Part shown: positions 1 to 10,171 of the stretch, in pieces
Layout: every line of letters begins with the position of its first letter
Numbering within the stretch: the stretch's first letter is position 1
Source of the DNA: Fibrobacter sp. UWB11
Lineage (GTDB): Bacteria > Fibrobacterota > Fibrobacteria > Fibrobacterales > Fibrobacteraceae
Reading direction: 5' to 3'
NCBI RefSeq assembly: GCF_900143015.1
Contig: NZ_FSRT01000001.1
Coordinates: forward strand, 1,364,001-1,428,000
DNA length: 64,000 nucleotides
Notes under the pieces: generated by a model
What the model was told of the DNA's origin: nothing
Database searches by the model: none
The model's input: only the letters and a program-made list of their open reading frames with translations
Made by a program: the position numbers and the translations under genes

Positions 1-135
1 GCGAGCCTCATCCGCCCCCACATTCACTTTATTGTTGGCAGTATAGTCACTCCCCGCACAACCGAAAAGTGAAATCAAGCCACCACAAAACAGAAACTTT
101 AAAGAATTCATATTGGCAAATATAATTTTTTTCAT
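1..135 (-). CDS. Lipoprotein, N-terminal part (gene runs off left edge)
   Basis: Reading leftward from ATG at 135 there is an open frame of 45 codons to the window edge with no stop. It begins MKKIIFANMNSLKF, has a hydrophobic stretch and then a lipobox-like LFGC followed by AGS, so the product is probably a lipid-anchored envelope protein cleaved before Cys26. A second in-frame ATG (codon 9) could be the true start; no strong ribosome binding site is visible before either. It starts 5 bp after the stop of the cadherin-repeat gene, so the two are very likely cotranscribed. Function unknown because the mature part lies outside the window. Confidence 0.6.
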   Translation of the reverse strand, partial: MKKIIFANMNSLKFLFCGGLISLFGCAGSDYTANNKVNVGADEAR

Positions 136-140
136 GGTAA

Positions 141-3100
141 TCACTTCACATTCACTCGTTTATAGCCAAGCCCAACTCGAACGACATACGCGCCACGCGT
201 CGAAACCTTCACACGAGTATCCTTGTCGCTCAACTCACCCGTAGAAATCACATGCCCCATCATATCCATAACGGCATATTGTTTTGCAAGTCTCGGCAAG
301 GATTCATCCATAACGATTTCAAATTCGAACGGAGCAACCACTCGAACATGGAATGTCGGAATACCATAATCAGACGCATTGGAATTAGACGAAGACACGC
401 TTGATTCAGGCGTTACAATATTCTTGCTAGAGCTTGAAGCGACCGTTTTGCTGCTAGAGGAAGCCGGCTTAGAATTGCTAGAACTCGAAGCAGGCTTTGC
501 AGAGCTGCTAGAAACAGCCTTGCTGGAGCTAGATTCCACCGGATCATTCGGTGAATTCTTAAGCGAAATCAGCACCTTTGAAGAAGATTTGTAGTCCGGA
601 TACTTTTCAGTATTCCTATCGTACAACGAGACATCAAGAGTGTACGAAAAACGCGTTTCTTTTTCAAAGTCAAAATCACGTTTTGTCTTGATTAAACCAT
701 TTTCGGTAATCATAAACAAGTCGGTATCTCCACCCACGGCTTTAAAAATGTTATCCGTAAACGCTTTTGACGTATCTGGATCATCAGCATAAAGCTGACC
801 CACCAAATGATTCTTCCCTTCATGTTCGTAGAAGAAATTGGTAAGGCTTCCCGAAATCGAGGGTTTCTCGTTCACATCAGTGATATTAATTGTTTTTGTA
901 AGTGAAGCTGTTTTATTATCAGAATCAACTACAGAAATTTTGACCTTATGGGTGTGCGCAACCGTTTCGTAATCCAGCTTAGAGCCATCCTTCACGACAA
1001 GGCAAAGTTTATATATGGAGCCAACTTTTTTGATTTCTGCTTTAAAGAAATTATTGGCCTTTGTACTACCCAAGTCAGTAAACGACGCAGAAAGATTTTC
1101 AACTTGACCTGGATCTTTGTCCGACACTACGTAGCAAGCGATTTCTGAGCCTGTCGATGTTTTACTACCATCAGTAGATTCGGCAACATTATAGGAGTCA
1201 TGGCCATCATCAGCAATCTCGGGCTCATGCGCTACCTTGCGAACATTGATAGTGATATCAACAGAATATGTAAGTGATTCATCCGATCCATCTGTTGCAA
1301 GAACATGATATTCATAAACATTCTTCACATCATAATCCAAGGCACCATCTTTAGCTAGCTTAATCGTTCCGCCACTACCAATGGTAAACAAATCACCGTA
1401 TTCTTCGTAGCCGAAAAATGGCGAAAGCATGTAAGTCGGTAACGCACAGGTCTCAATAAAATCACCCTTGCAATCGTCATCTGTTGCAACTACAGTTCCA
1501 ACCATTGTGCCAGAAGATGCATTTTCATCAATGTAGAATACAGTCGTGATGTCTTCCGGGAAAATTGGCGATTCAGGAAAATCAACGACATTAACAGTTA
1601 CAGGCACGCGATTTTCAAGAATTTCATCAGAAGCAACAACTTCAAAGGTATAAGAAGACTTGGATTCGTAATCGAAAGTTACGTTCTCGTTGGTAGTGAT
1701 TTCACCCGTATTTTTATTAATCACAAACGATTCAGATTCATCACCCACAAGAGAATAAATAACCGTTCCATCAACATCGTGATCTACAGCAGAAACAGAA
1801 CCCAAAACCGTTTGCTCTGCATTTTCTTCAACAGTAAATTCATAAGACGGTTTTTCAAATACCGGCTTTTCGTTGACGTCTACAATTTCAACAGTTACAA
1901 GAGATCTGACTTCAAATTTACCATCCGAAGCAACAACTACAAAAACATAAGAAGTTTTTGTTTCGTAATCGAAAGTTGTACCATCCTTAATCACAATTTC
2001 ACCAGTACTTGCATTAATATCAAATAACGCTGCATCATCCCCATCAAGAGAATAAGTAATCGTGGCATCAGCATCTGGGTCTACAGCAGAAACAGAACCT
2101 ACAAGATTCGAGACATCAACATCTATATCCTCTCTAATAAAATATTCATATGAAGAATAAGCAAACACAGGTTCTTCGTTAACATCGGTAACTGTAATCT
2201 TAAATGTTTTGTCTTCATAAAGGTTCGGATTAAGAAGATTTCCATCACCATCCACACCGGCATCACGCACTCGCACAGTGATTTCGTATTCATTTTTAGA
2301 TTCGTAATCAAGTGCAGCATCTTTCTTTAGCTGAATTTTACCATCGGAATTTATTTCAAAGATACCACTATCATCAGTGATAATGACTAATTCATTATTG
2401 TTATTTGCAAATTTATCCTTATCTTCAAACGTAATCGCAACCGTTGACACGGTTGTATTTTCAGCCATTTCGATTTCATCCGTAGTAATTGTAAAGTACG
2501 GTTCTTCGTTTACATCCAGCACTTTAATTCGGGCATACTTTTCCGTTTCGTTTTCTTCAGCATCTTTTATGGTCAATTTAACATTAAAGGCAGCGTCTCT
2601 CTTATTGGTATTGTATAAAGCTTCATAATCCAAACTCTGTTTTGTAACAAAAACAAACTTATTCAAGATAGGATCTTCATTATCATCAATAGCAGATGCA
2701 ATTTCAAACAAATCTTGAGCACAATTCGTTTCAGGGGTACAATCATCCATATCTGTTATTGAAACAGATTGCGCAGTCACACCAGAAGCATCATCTTCAT
2801 AAGCGGAAAATTCGCCAAAGCGTGTGCCAGAAGATTTATTTTCAGAAATTTCATAAGTTTTAGCAGGCAAAGATTCTTTCAACAGAGTCAAACCATCAAG
2901 ATTATTATCAATCCACTGCACTTGAATAAAAAGGTTATCGTTAATCAATTTTTTAGGATTAGCAGCATAGTCTACAAAAATCAAGTGACCGCTAGTTGAA
3001 GTAACAAAAAGATGTCCCAAGCCATCAGCAACCCCTTGATGGAAACGCCACCCAACACCAGATGTTCTCGGCCCAGTTAGATTTTCTTTTGTTTCTTCAA

Positions 3101-4124
3101 AGAAATACTCACGCATATCTATCATTGCAACGACCTTGGCTTTAACAAGCCCCTCTTCACGATAGGGCTGAATCTGCACAATTCTCGCACCACCGAAAAC
3201 AAAGATAGTCTTGGAATACGGGTCATAGACACCACCATGGGCACCTTCCAACGAATCAATCAAAATTTTGGTTCCAAGCTTAGTGATGACATTTTCACCA
3301 ATTTCACCGCCAATTTCGGCTTGGTTTTCGGAGTTCACTTCCGTCCAAGTCGTATCGGTAATTACACCAAAATAAACATCTTTCAAACTGTTTCTTCTTT
3401 TTCTGTCTTCATCAGTACAGGCCCTAGTTCCGCCGGAGGCTTCGCATCCACCACCAAAATAGTCAGAATGAGTAAAGAAAGCTGTTCCTTCACCATCCCA
3501 AATTAGGGTTGTCATTTTGTGGTCCGGATCTGTACCATCGCTAGCTTCAAGTTCCACCTTATAACCAATTGATGCAAGGTTACCGTTACTAGGATCAGTC
3601 TTTGTTGAAAAACGATAAAGATACCCCGGAATACCTGCAGCCCAAAGATTTTCTCCATCGGGTTGCATCATCAGGTGCCAAAAACCACCACTTTGCGATG
3701 CGGGCTCCGATGTAGCAACAAGACATTGTTCCCCCATTTCCTTAGCAGTACGGCTTACTTTATAAATGTATTCGCCCATACCTGCCACCAGCAAGTCTCC
3801 ATCAGGGTGTAACCCCATACCTCCAGAACCCTTGATGCCGTCTTCCTGCTCACAAAGCGTTTTCTTGCTCTCTGTATTTATCTGCAAATAACCTGCACCA
3901 TCGTACCTGTAATCGATACTTTTTACACAATCACTCACTTCGTACTTGGTATAATATATCGTACCCTTAACCATAGCATGCGGCACAATATCGCCAATCT
4001 GCTGGACCCAAATACCTGTTCCTACGTTTTGGGGAGCAGGAAGTGATATATCAGCAGCAAACGACAAAGCAAACCCAACCAAAACAGAAATCAAAACTTT
4101 AAAATTCATCTTACGAAACAGCAT
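141..4124 (-). CDS. Secreted cadherin-repeat surface protein with poly-Ser linker and C-terminal sorting-like domain
   Basis: About 1327 residues. A signal peptide (MLFRKMNFKVLISV to SFA) is followed by a roughly 370-residue region with propeller-like beta repeats, then about six to seven cadherin-type repeats marked by recurring LDYE and DVNEKP or DVNEEP motifs, which normally bind calcium between repeats. After these come runs of Ser4-5 broken by Lys/Ala/Pro (about residues 1200-1255) and a final 70-residue domain ending in a basic tail (GYKRVNVK), like type IX sorting domains or Fibrobacter basic terminal domains. I infer an exported adhesion or polysaccharide-contact protein. Start: GGAGGGG sits just upstream of ATG 4124; a GTG at 4130 overlaps that site and is less likely. 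The PEGA/beta-barrel gene ends 13 bp upstream, so this is the middle gene of an operon. Confidence 0.85.
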   Translation of the reverse strand: MLFRKMNFKVLISVLVGFALSFAADISLPAPQNVGTGIWVQQIGDIVPHAMVKGTIYYTKYEVSDCVKSIDYRYDGAGYLQINTESKKTLCEQEDGIKGSGGMGLHPDGDLLVAGMGEYIYKVSRTAKEMGEQCLVATSEPASQSGGFWHLMMQPDGENLWAAGIPGYLYRFSTKTDPSNGNLASIGYKVELEASDGTDPDHKMTTLIWDGEGTAFFTHSDYFGGGCEASGGTRACTDEDRKRRNSLKDVYFGVITDTTWTEVNSENQAEIGGEIGENVITKLGTKILIDSLEGAHGGVYDPYSKTIFVFGGARIVQIQPYREEGLVKAKVVAMIDMREYFFEETKENLTGPRTSGVGWRFHQGVADGLGHLFVTSTSGHLIFVDYAANPKKLINDNLFIQVQWIDNNLDGLTLLKESLPAKTYEISENKSSGTRFGEFSAYEDDASGVTAQSVSITDMDDCTPETNCAQDLFEIASAIDDNEDPILNKFVFVTKQSLDYEALYNTNKRDAAFNVKLTIKDAEENETEKYARIKVLDVNEEPYFTITTDEIEMAENTTVSTVAITFEDKDKFANNNNELVIITDDSGIFEINSDGKIQLKKDAALDYESKNEYEITVRVRDAGVDGDGNLLNPNLYEDKTFKITVTDVNEEPVFAYSSYEYFIREDIDVDVSNLVGSVSAVDPDADATITYSLDGDDAALFDINASTGEIVIKDGTTFDYETKTSYVFVVVASDGKFEVRSLVTVEIVDVNEKPVFEKPSYEFTVEENAEQTVLGSVSAVDHDVDGTVIYSLVGDESESFVINKNTGEITTNENVTFDYESKSSYTFEVVASDEILENRVPVTVNVVDFPESPIFPEDITTVFYIDENASSGTMVGTVVATDDDCKGDFIETCALPTYMLSPFFGYEEYGDLFTIGSGGTIKLAKDGALDYDVKNVYEYHVLATDGSDESLTYSVDITINVRKVAHEPEIADDGHDSYNVAESTDGSKTSTGSEIACYVVSDKDPGQVENLSASFTDLGSTKANNFFKAEIKKVGSIYKLCLVVKDGSKLDYETVAHTHKVKISVVDSDNKTASLTKTINITDVNEKPSISGSLTNFFYEHEGKNHLVGQLYADDPDTSKAFTDNIFKAVGGDTDLFMITENGLIKTKRDFDFEKETRFSYTLDVSLYDRNTEKYPDYKSSSKVLISLKNSPNDPVESSSSKAVSSSSAKPASSSSNSKPASSSSKTVASSSSKNIVTPESSVSSSNSNASDYGIPTFHVRVVAPFEFEIVMDESLPRLAKQYAVMDMMGHVISTGELSDKDTRVKVSTRGAYVVRVGLGYKRVNVK

Positions 4125-4137
4125 ATTCACCCCTCCC

Positions 4138-6105
4138 CTACAAGAACCAATAAGTTGCGTTCAACTGCCCCTGCCATGTTTTCGGGGAGTCCTCGCCATC
4201 ACTGATGCGAGTCAAACCAATTACAAATCGTAAATTAAAATCGAGGATATATTTGCCGATGTTGCGCGTGACACCTAAACCTGTAGCAATGTCAAATTCG
4301 ACAGCGCTGAATTCACCGTTCTGTTCGAAAGTCTGAGTTCCATAAATATCAGAGACATCGACTTTGCTTTTTGAATAGACGTTAAACGAAAGCATGGGGC
4401 CCGCTTCAAAGTAAAGCACTTTGGGAATCGAGACGCGAGCGAGTACAGGAATATCGATATTCAATTGTTTTACGTTATATACAATTTTCACATCGGATTG
4501 CTTTTGGGCGCTCTCGAAATCTTTCCTGGAGACCATCACAGAGAGATTCGTTTCACCGGTTCCTTGCCTTAAGCCTAACGTGAATTCGCCAAGCACGCTA
4601 AAATACGGTGAAGCAATAAACAAACCGCTCATGCCGGCCTTGAATCCGACTCCCCAGAAATTGCTCAGGAGATCATCGGAGCCGTTCACGGACACATTGT
4701 ATTCGGAACTATGCTTTATATTATTCAAGCCAAAATGCGTGCTATGAAAATCATTATAGATGAAGCCTGCAGTAACACCGCCCCAGAAACGCTTAGCACT
4801 AGGAACTGACGCGGCTGTCGCAGTAGTATCCTTGACCGTGTCCGCAGGAACCTTAACGCTATCCACTTTCGCATAGGCAGTATCTGCTTTTTGTTGCGGT
4901 TCCTCCACCGGCTGTTCAATTACAGGCTGGCTATTTACATCGAAGGTAGTCTTTACAACCTCGTGCCATTTTACGCTGACAGGAACTTCCCTGCGCACGC
5001 TATCGTACTCAACTTCAATCTTGGAACAAAGCGGAACCACGCCCGAGAAAGGCGTTGTGCCCATGACGCTATCGTTCACAATTACAGGCAAAGCCAACGG
5101 TTCGCCATTATTCACTGCATCCAATTCGAGCGCACCAACACCGCGTTTCAGGGTATCTGTGATTTCCTTTGTTTCGCCCTTTTGCAAAGCAACATTGAGT
5201 TCGATAGGATCGTAACAGATGTGCGATATGCGAACAGCATAAACTCCCGGTACAAGTTCATTCCGGCCAAGATTAGCTCTCTTTTCATTAATGGTCACTG
5301 CAACGGGTGAAATACTTTTAAATTCCTCAGATATCTGAGGAGCTACATCGACAAAGCCGATGTTCGGAGTAAGAATCAACTTTATGGTCTGCGTATTTTC
5401 GTTCACGTTTATAAGCGTGTCCAAATCAACAAATCTTTCTTTTGAAACAAGGAGTCTGTGTTCGCCGGATTCAAGCTGAATTTTGCAGGGCGTACTTGTG
5501 CATTGCGGATAGGCCTTACCGTCAAATGTCGGGATTGCGCCAGCAGGTTCCGTCTGGACTTCGACAATAAATTTTTTGGAACCTTGGAACGAGAACGCAT
5601 TGTTGGTGCTTACATATCCCACTCCGTTCAAAGCATTATCACGAGCTTTTCTGAAAAAAGAGGGCGCACTTTCCTTGATAATTTTTTCGATATCATCGAC
5701 TGTTTCGCCTTTACCCGCAAAACTCGAAATGAGCTTGCTGCTTGCAGTTTCGTAAAGTTCGGCGCTAATCGCCAAAGATTTTCCAAACTGCGAAATGCGA
5801 GCCTGAGCCACGTAATCGGCAGCGATATTTTTTCCGGTTTCGGCAAGGCAACTGCCTTCACATTCTTCGATAGTTTTTCCTGGAGGCAACATGACATTAA
5901 TATTTTCACGCGTCATGATAGTCCAGTTCTGTTCCGCAGGGAGAATATGAACAGCCTGCCCTCTCAGAATGTCCGTCAAATAGAGTTTTTCTTGCCTTGT
6001 GAGCAAGTCATTTGGGGAAAGCGTTTCAAGCACAGCCATGTATTTGGCAAAGACAAAACATGGGAATAGCAAAAGGAACACTAATGCAATTGCAATTTTT
6101 TTCAC
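4138..6105 (-). CDS. PEGA-domain protein with C-terminal outer-membrane beta-barrel
   Basis: About 655 residues. Signal peptide MKKIAIALVFLLLFPCFVFA, then a domain of about 150 residues resembling CsgG/FlgO/TolB-like folds (motifs TIMTRENI, CEGSCLAETGKNIAADYVAQARI, LYETAS), then a PEGA domain (about residues 175-245, EPAGAIPTFDGK) and further beta-sandwich repeats. The last 220 residues begin FWGGVTAGFIYNDF and alternate polar and hydrophobic residues, ending WYFL-like, as outer-membrane barrels do. A TTG at 6114 is in frame, but the AGG at 6117-6115 abuts it and is well spaced for GTG 6105, so I choose the latter. The N-terminal half is paralogous to the protein at 11185-12867. Exact role unknown; likely envelope assembly or anchoring with the downstream cadherin protein. 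Confidence 0.85.
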   Translation of the reverse strand: MKKIAIALVFLLLFPCFVFAKYMAVLETLSPNDLLTRQEKLYLTDILRGQAVHILPAEQNWTIMTRENINVMLPPGKTIEECEGSCLAETGKNIAADYVAQARISQFGKSLAISAELYETASSKLISSFAGKGETVDDIEKIIKESAPSFFRKARDNALNGVGYVSTNNAFSFQGSKKFIVEVQTEPAGAIPTFDGKAYPQCTSTPCKIQLESGEHRLLVSKERFVDLDTLINVNENTQTIKLILTPNIGFVDVAPQISEEFKSISPVAVTINEKRANLGRNELVPGVYAVRISHICYDPIELNVALQKGETKEITDTLKRGVGALELDAVNNGEPLALPVIVNDSVMGTTPFSGVVPLCSKIEVEYDSVRREVPVSVKWHEVVKTTFDVNSQPVIEQPVEEPQQKADTAYAKVDSVKVPADTVKDTTATAASVPSAKRFWGGVTAGFIYNDFHSTHFGLNNIKHSSEYNVSVNGSDDLLSNFWGVGFKAGMSGLFIASPYFSVLGEFTLGLRQGTGETNLSVMVSRKDFESAQKQSDVKIVYNVKQLNIDIPVLARVSIPKVLYFEAGPMLSFNVYSKSKVDVSDIYGTQTFEQNGEFSAVEFDIATGLGVTRNIGKYILDFNLRFVIGLTRISDGEDSPKTWQGQLNATYWFL

Positions 6106-6198
6106 CGAATCCAACCTGTTTAAATTTCTTTTTCAAAAATTAAAAAAAATATTACATATTACAAAGGAAATTCCAACCAAAACACCCCCATAATGTAA

Positions 6199-7668
6199 TC
6201 ATTCATAAACAAGCACGGGGCCATCTACAGGATTATCCGCATACGGCCAAATATTCACAGAATAAGTAAACCGTCCTTTCGTTTTGGACTTTCCATTATC
6301 AAGTGTACCTTTAAACACGCCAAAATTTAATTCAGGCGCATCAGCATACATTCTTACGCTTAGTCCAACAAAACTATTTGAGCCTAACACGCGCCACCCC
6401 ATAAAATTCGGGCCAGTATCAATTGCGATATAGGCATCAGCATCAATATCATAGTCTTCAACATTAAACTTTATTTTATCGCTTTTTCCCCTATATTTAA
6501 TATCCGTTAAGGACAATTTAAAAAGTAATATATCACGTCCTTCATTCAACTCAAACTTTTTATTTTTGTTCATTTGTTCGGAATAAAATACTTTTATAAA
6601 ATCATTTTTATCCAAATCCTTATTACCGATACTATCGCTATGTATTACGCCTATATCTTGCAAAGGATATTTTATGCTGTGAATTTCCAAGCAACACTCT
6701 AATTGAGCTAAATCAATAAAATCATATCCACGATTCAGACTTTCGTAGACACAATGCCTTAAAATGAAAGTATAATCTTGAAGGATATAATATATATACT
6801 CTATTGAGAATTCTTTTTTCATCATTGAAACTTTTAAATCATCAAAATACGGAATTTTTATATAACTTAATTTATAATCAGCAAAAATTCTTCTATTCCA
6901 ATATTCATGATCGGACATATCAATATTAGCTTGTACATCTCCTCTTGTTATAAAGACCTTCAAAAATTCACCTTTCATAAGAACCGGCAAATTTTTCTCC
7001 ATCGCTCTTTTTGCCGTTATACCCGGAAATTCCAACCGGAAACAGTCAAATTCGGTCTCTAGAGTACTATCATATGCACGCACGCGGACCTTTTCAGAAA
7101 TAAAGGACTTAATGACAGTTTTTTCGTTTATACCACCAAAAGCAACACTTCTTTTTTCAGGCTTTAAGCAATATTCAATCGAAATATTATCTCTATAAAT
7201 TTGAATATCTTTCAAATTTGTTTTTGACAATTTCAAAATATCAATTACATACGAATCTGCAGCCCCATTTCTCTTAACCTTTAAATTTACTGCAGATAAT
7301 AAAGATTTTATTTTTTTACCTTTCGCAATTCCGGAGACAACCTTCAAGGTATCCATACTTCTTTTTATATTGGCAAAATCAAAATTTACAACTTTATCAT
7401 TTATTTCCATATTACTTTGCACAACAGATACAACATCAGTATTGATGTCGTTCATCATTTCCAAAAATGCACGAACACTATACTCGCGCCCAGCAACCAT
7501 CATATGTTTTCCAACATACGGAATTACAAATTTTTCACTCAAATTTGGAAATTTTGTATCTTGCGGAACAGATTTCCACCACCAATTAGGATTCCAAGAA
7601 GGCATTTTAACTATAGCATTGCAAAAGCCAAACATCAAAAGAATCAAGACAGTCGCAAGAATTTTCAT
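6199..7668 (-). CDS. Secreted protein of unknown function
   Basis: 489 residues with a clear signal peptide (MKILATVLILLMFGFCNA) and no family I recognise. The mature protein is rich in Lys, Asp, Ile and Tyr and predicted to be mostly beta strand, with Trp-rich N-terminus (NPNWWW). It is noticeably AT-richer than its neighbours and uses more Ile/Lys/Asn codons, which may mean recent acquisition or weak selection. It is followed downstream (62 bp after its stop) by the PEGA/barrel operon in the same direction. Stop TGA at 6201-6199. I cannot assign a function. Confidence 0.75.
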   Translation of the reverse strand: MKILATVLILLMFGFCNAIVKMPSWNPNWWWKSVPQDTKFPNLSEKFVIPYVGKHMMVAGREYSVRAFLEMMNDINTDVVSVVQSNMEINDKVVNFDFANIKRSMDTLKVVSGIAKGKKIKSLLSAVNLKVKRNGAADSYVIDILKLSKTNLKDIQIYRDNISIEYCLKPEKRSVAFGGINEKTVIKSFISEKVRVRAYDSTLETEFDCFRLEFPGITAKRAMEKNLPVLMKGEFLKVFITRGDVQANIDMSDHEYWNRRIFADYKLSYIKIPYFDDLKVSMMKKEFSIEYIYYILQDYTFILRHCVYESLNRGYDFIDLAQLECCLEIHSIKYPLQDIGVIHSDSIGNKDLDKNDFIKVFYSEQMNKNKKFELNEGRDILLFKLSLTDIKYRGKSDKIKFNVEDYDIDADAYIAIDTGPNFMGWRVLGSNSFVGLSVRMYADAPELNFGVFKGTLDNGKSKTKGRFTYSVNIWPYADNPVDGPVLVYE

Positions 7669-7762
7669 ATGTTCTTAACAGATAAAAAAATTATTTTCTG
7701 TAATAAAATAAAAAAATAGCGGTCATAAAACCGCTACAAAACAACATTTCAATCTATATTTA

Positions 7763-10057
7763 TCACCTTCCCCGCTTTACGACCTTGCGATAGCCAGCGC
7801 TGGATTTCAGCAAATAAGTTCCTTGACGGAGGGCAGGCTTGAGCGTTCCATTATCGTTAAGAGCATCTGCAGCCAAGCCTTTCCAAACAACATTACCGTT
7901 CAAGTCAAAGACTTGCATTTTTAGCGAAGACATCGTCGGAACTAAGCGATTTTTATTAAACTTGCGAACAATCGTAGGCCCCGGTTCCGTCTGCGTAGAA
8001 TCTTCGGCAATCGCATACCACTTTGCATTTTCGATACTTGCAGTCGCTTCCGTTGGCGGAGTCGTCAAATTTGCACCATAATTTGCATTATCAAGCATTC
8101 CGTCATCGACCATGCCATAGAAAATTCCCTTTGAAAGCTCTTTCGAAAAATTGTTTTCAAGATCGCCACGCAATTGCGCCGTTCCACTCAACTTTTTGCC
8201 AGAAACAGCCCACATTACACCATAAACTTGAGCGTTGTCTGTCACAGTTGAATTCACAATCAGCGAGAGCGCACCGACCTTGGCCTTGCCACTAATCGTT
8301 CCACTCACAAGCCAAGCGTCTTCTTCAAGCACGGCGTCATCGCTAATCGTGCCCGCAGTCACAAGAGCGCGCCCGCGCACCACGGCGTTCTCACTGATGG
8401 TGCCGCCGTTTACAACGGCGAAATCTTCGATTCGGGCGTTGCCAGAAACTGTACCGCCATTCACAACGGCATCAGGCCCCACATAAGCCGTAGCAGCGAC
8501 TTTAGCCTTGTTACTGACCCAGCCACCACCATTTGCATGTTGCGAATAGCCCGAAGTTGTCGTTCCATTAAAGCCAGCCGGTTTCCAAAAGTCTTTCGTA
8601 TAGCCTTCAGGCGTTCCGTTCACGACTTCAATCATGTACGGATAGCGATAAATACTGTAATAGAACTGGTCCCACAAAATCGTCTGCATTTCGGTCGGAG
8701 TCGCCGTCACCGCAAGCCACAAAGCCTTGTCATTCGCCTTCGTCTGAATTTCAAGATTAAAACCTGTACCGTGTTTCATTTCACTGTAACGCGGCGTGCC
8801 ATCAGCACCTTCCGCGACCAAGCCAACCGTCCAACCCGATGCAGGATCCGGCAATTTGTCCGGAGCATAATTGCACCATTTATAAGTTTTGCCCTTGTAA
8901 TAATCCGTGTTATCGCCAAAGCAAGTGTAACCATTGACCGTCGGCTTTTCCTGCACAATACCACGGAACTTGACCGTCACCTTCCCCGCCGAATCCGGAT
9001 AAATGCGCACCAGGTTATAACCCCAGCGCTGCGGAGCCCAGTAGCTCGGCGAAATATAGCGGTCCGCGCAACCTTCGGTACCCGCGACATTCCCATCCTC
9101 GCATTTCATTTTGTTCAACATCGTCACGCGGGAATGTCTGCGATACAAATCTCCCCAGCCATCGTGCGTACGACGAGTCGCAAATTCGTAATCGCCCCAG
9201 GATTTTTTGTACAATGTCTTTTTTGCTGGCGCATATTCCATCGTTGCATTCTTCATCGCAAACTTGCCGAACTCATTGTTCAGTTCTTCGAGCGACCAGC
9301 CGAAAACCATCATCATCGCCGTAAATGGAGTCTGTTCCATACGACCATCTTCGCCATCGCGAATTGATTCCATCCAAATGCGATTGACCTCGTGCGCGCC
9401 TTTATAGCCACCACCGAATTCTTCCTTTAAATGTTCCAGGAATTGCCAGTTGCAGTAGCGATCTCGCGTGGAGCCGTAATACAAGTACGGGAAATTGATT
9501 AAATATTCCGAGCAATGCGCATCGTTAGGATTGTACTGGTGAGCCATCCAGTTCGCATGCGATTCTGCCATCCAACCCGAATGGCTATTGTTACCAAGCC
9601 AACCCGCCACACCTTGCAAACCATGCGCGAACTCATGCGAAGTTCCCCAATAATCCTTGAGGGAACCAACGCCAATCCACATGCCGGGGCCAAATTCGTT
9701 ATTCAGTCCCTTCACGTAATCCTGGCCGCCGTAAAGTGCCGCCATCACAGAGTTGTCGAACACGTAAATGTTGCTTTTGAGTTTTCTGTCCGGGCTTTTC
9801 GGGAACGGAAGCATCCACCCGAGCGAATCAATGTAAAACGAATACACCTTCTCTAGCGATTGGAGTACACCCTCGGCATCCGATGTCGGAATGGAAACAT
9901 TATTCGCCTTCCCGTCGTCACTCGTCGGCTTTTTGCAAACTTCAAAATGTTCTGAAGAACGGATCAGCGAAAAGCCATTATCTTCACACTGCGGGACCCA
10001 AGTCACGTCGGCAAACGACGCAACAGCCATAGCACAGACTATCTGCGTAAATTTCAT
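7763..10057 (-). CDS. Secreted HExxH metallopeptidase-like protein with beta-helix repeats and sorting-like C-terminus
   Basis: About 764 residues. Signal peptide MKFTQIVCAMAVASFA. The catalytic-like region (about 90-290) contains SHEFAHGLQ, a zinc HExxH signature, with WMAESHANWMAHQ downstream as possible further ligands; the layout resembles DUF6055-type peptidase-like proteins. Around residues 510-620 is a run of short repeats (AYVGPDAVV, SGNARIEDFAVV, SENAVVRGRALV, SDDAVLEEDAWLV) of left-handed beta-helix, hexapeptide style. The last 70 residues (MQVFDLNGNVVWKG, QGTYLLKSS) form a type IX-like sorting domain with basic tail. Start chosen at ATG 10057 because it begins the signal peptide and follows GGGTGG; earlier TTG/ATG codons at 10075-10069 are less likely. 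Probably a secreted protease acting on polymer or protein substrates. Confidence 0.8.
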   Translation of the reverse strand: MKFTQIVCAMAVASFADVTWVPQCEDNGFSLIRSSEHFEVCKKPTSDDGKANNVSIPTSDAEGVLQSLEKVYSFYIDSLGWMLPFPKSPDRKLKSNIYVFDNSVMAALYGGQDYVKGLNNEFGPGMWIGVGSLKDYWGTSHEFAHGLQGVAGWLGNNSHSGWMAESHANWMAHQYNPNDAHCSEYLINFPYLYYGSTRDRYCNWQFLEHLKEEFGGGYKGAHEVNRIWMESIRDGEDGRMEQTPFTAMMMVFGWSLEELNNEFGKFAMKNATMEYAPAKKTLYKKSWGDYEFATRRTHDGWGDLYRRHSRVTMLNKMKCEDGNVAGTEGCADRYISPSYWAPQRWGYNLVRIYPDSAGKVTVKFRGIVQEKPTVNGYTCFGDNTDYYKGKTYKWCNYAPDKLPDPASGWTVGLVAEGADGTPRYSEMKHGTGFNLEIQTKANDKALWLAVTATPTEMQTILWDQFYYSIYRYPYMIEVVNGTPEGYTKDFWKPAGFNGTTTSGYSQHANGGGWVSNKAKVAATAYVGPDAVVNGGTVSGNARIEDFAVVNGGTISENAVVRGRALVTAGTISDDAVLEEDAWLVSGTISGKAKVGALSLIVNSTVTDNAQVYGVMWAVSGKKLSGTAQLRGDLENNFSKELSKGIFYGMVDDGMLDNANYGANLTTPPTEATASIENAKWYAIAEDSTQTEPGPTIVRKFNKNRLVPTMSSLKMQVFDLNGNVVWKGLAADALNDNGTLKPALRQGTYLLKSSAGYRKVVKRGR

Positions 10058-10099
10058 ACCACCACCCATCAACAAACCTAGAACATTCTAGGTATTACT

Positions 10100-10128
10100 A
10101 ATATATATTCTCGCCCCCTCAAGCGCAA
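10100..10128 (-). promoter_or_regulatory. Candidate promoter of the HExxH protein gene
   Basis: On the minus strand TTGCGC (-35, 10128-10123) and TATATT (-10, 10105-10100) are separated by 17 bp, about 40 bp upstream of the start codon. The -10 matches the box seen at the tRNA promoters in this window. Confidence 0.35.
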
Positions 10129-10171
10129 GAATCAACTAGCAAATTGTTGTCTCTAGACAACTCGTTTGAGT

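Noticed and set aside
379-594. Plus-strand ORF rich in Leu/Glu in the Ser-linker region
   Set aside because: It is the complement of the poly-Ser linker of the cadherin-repeat gene.
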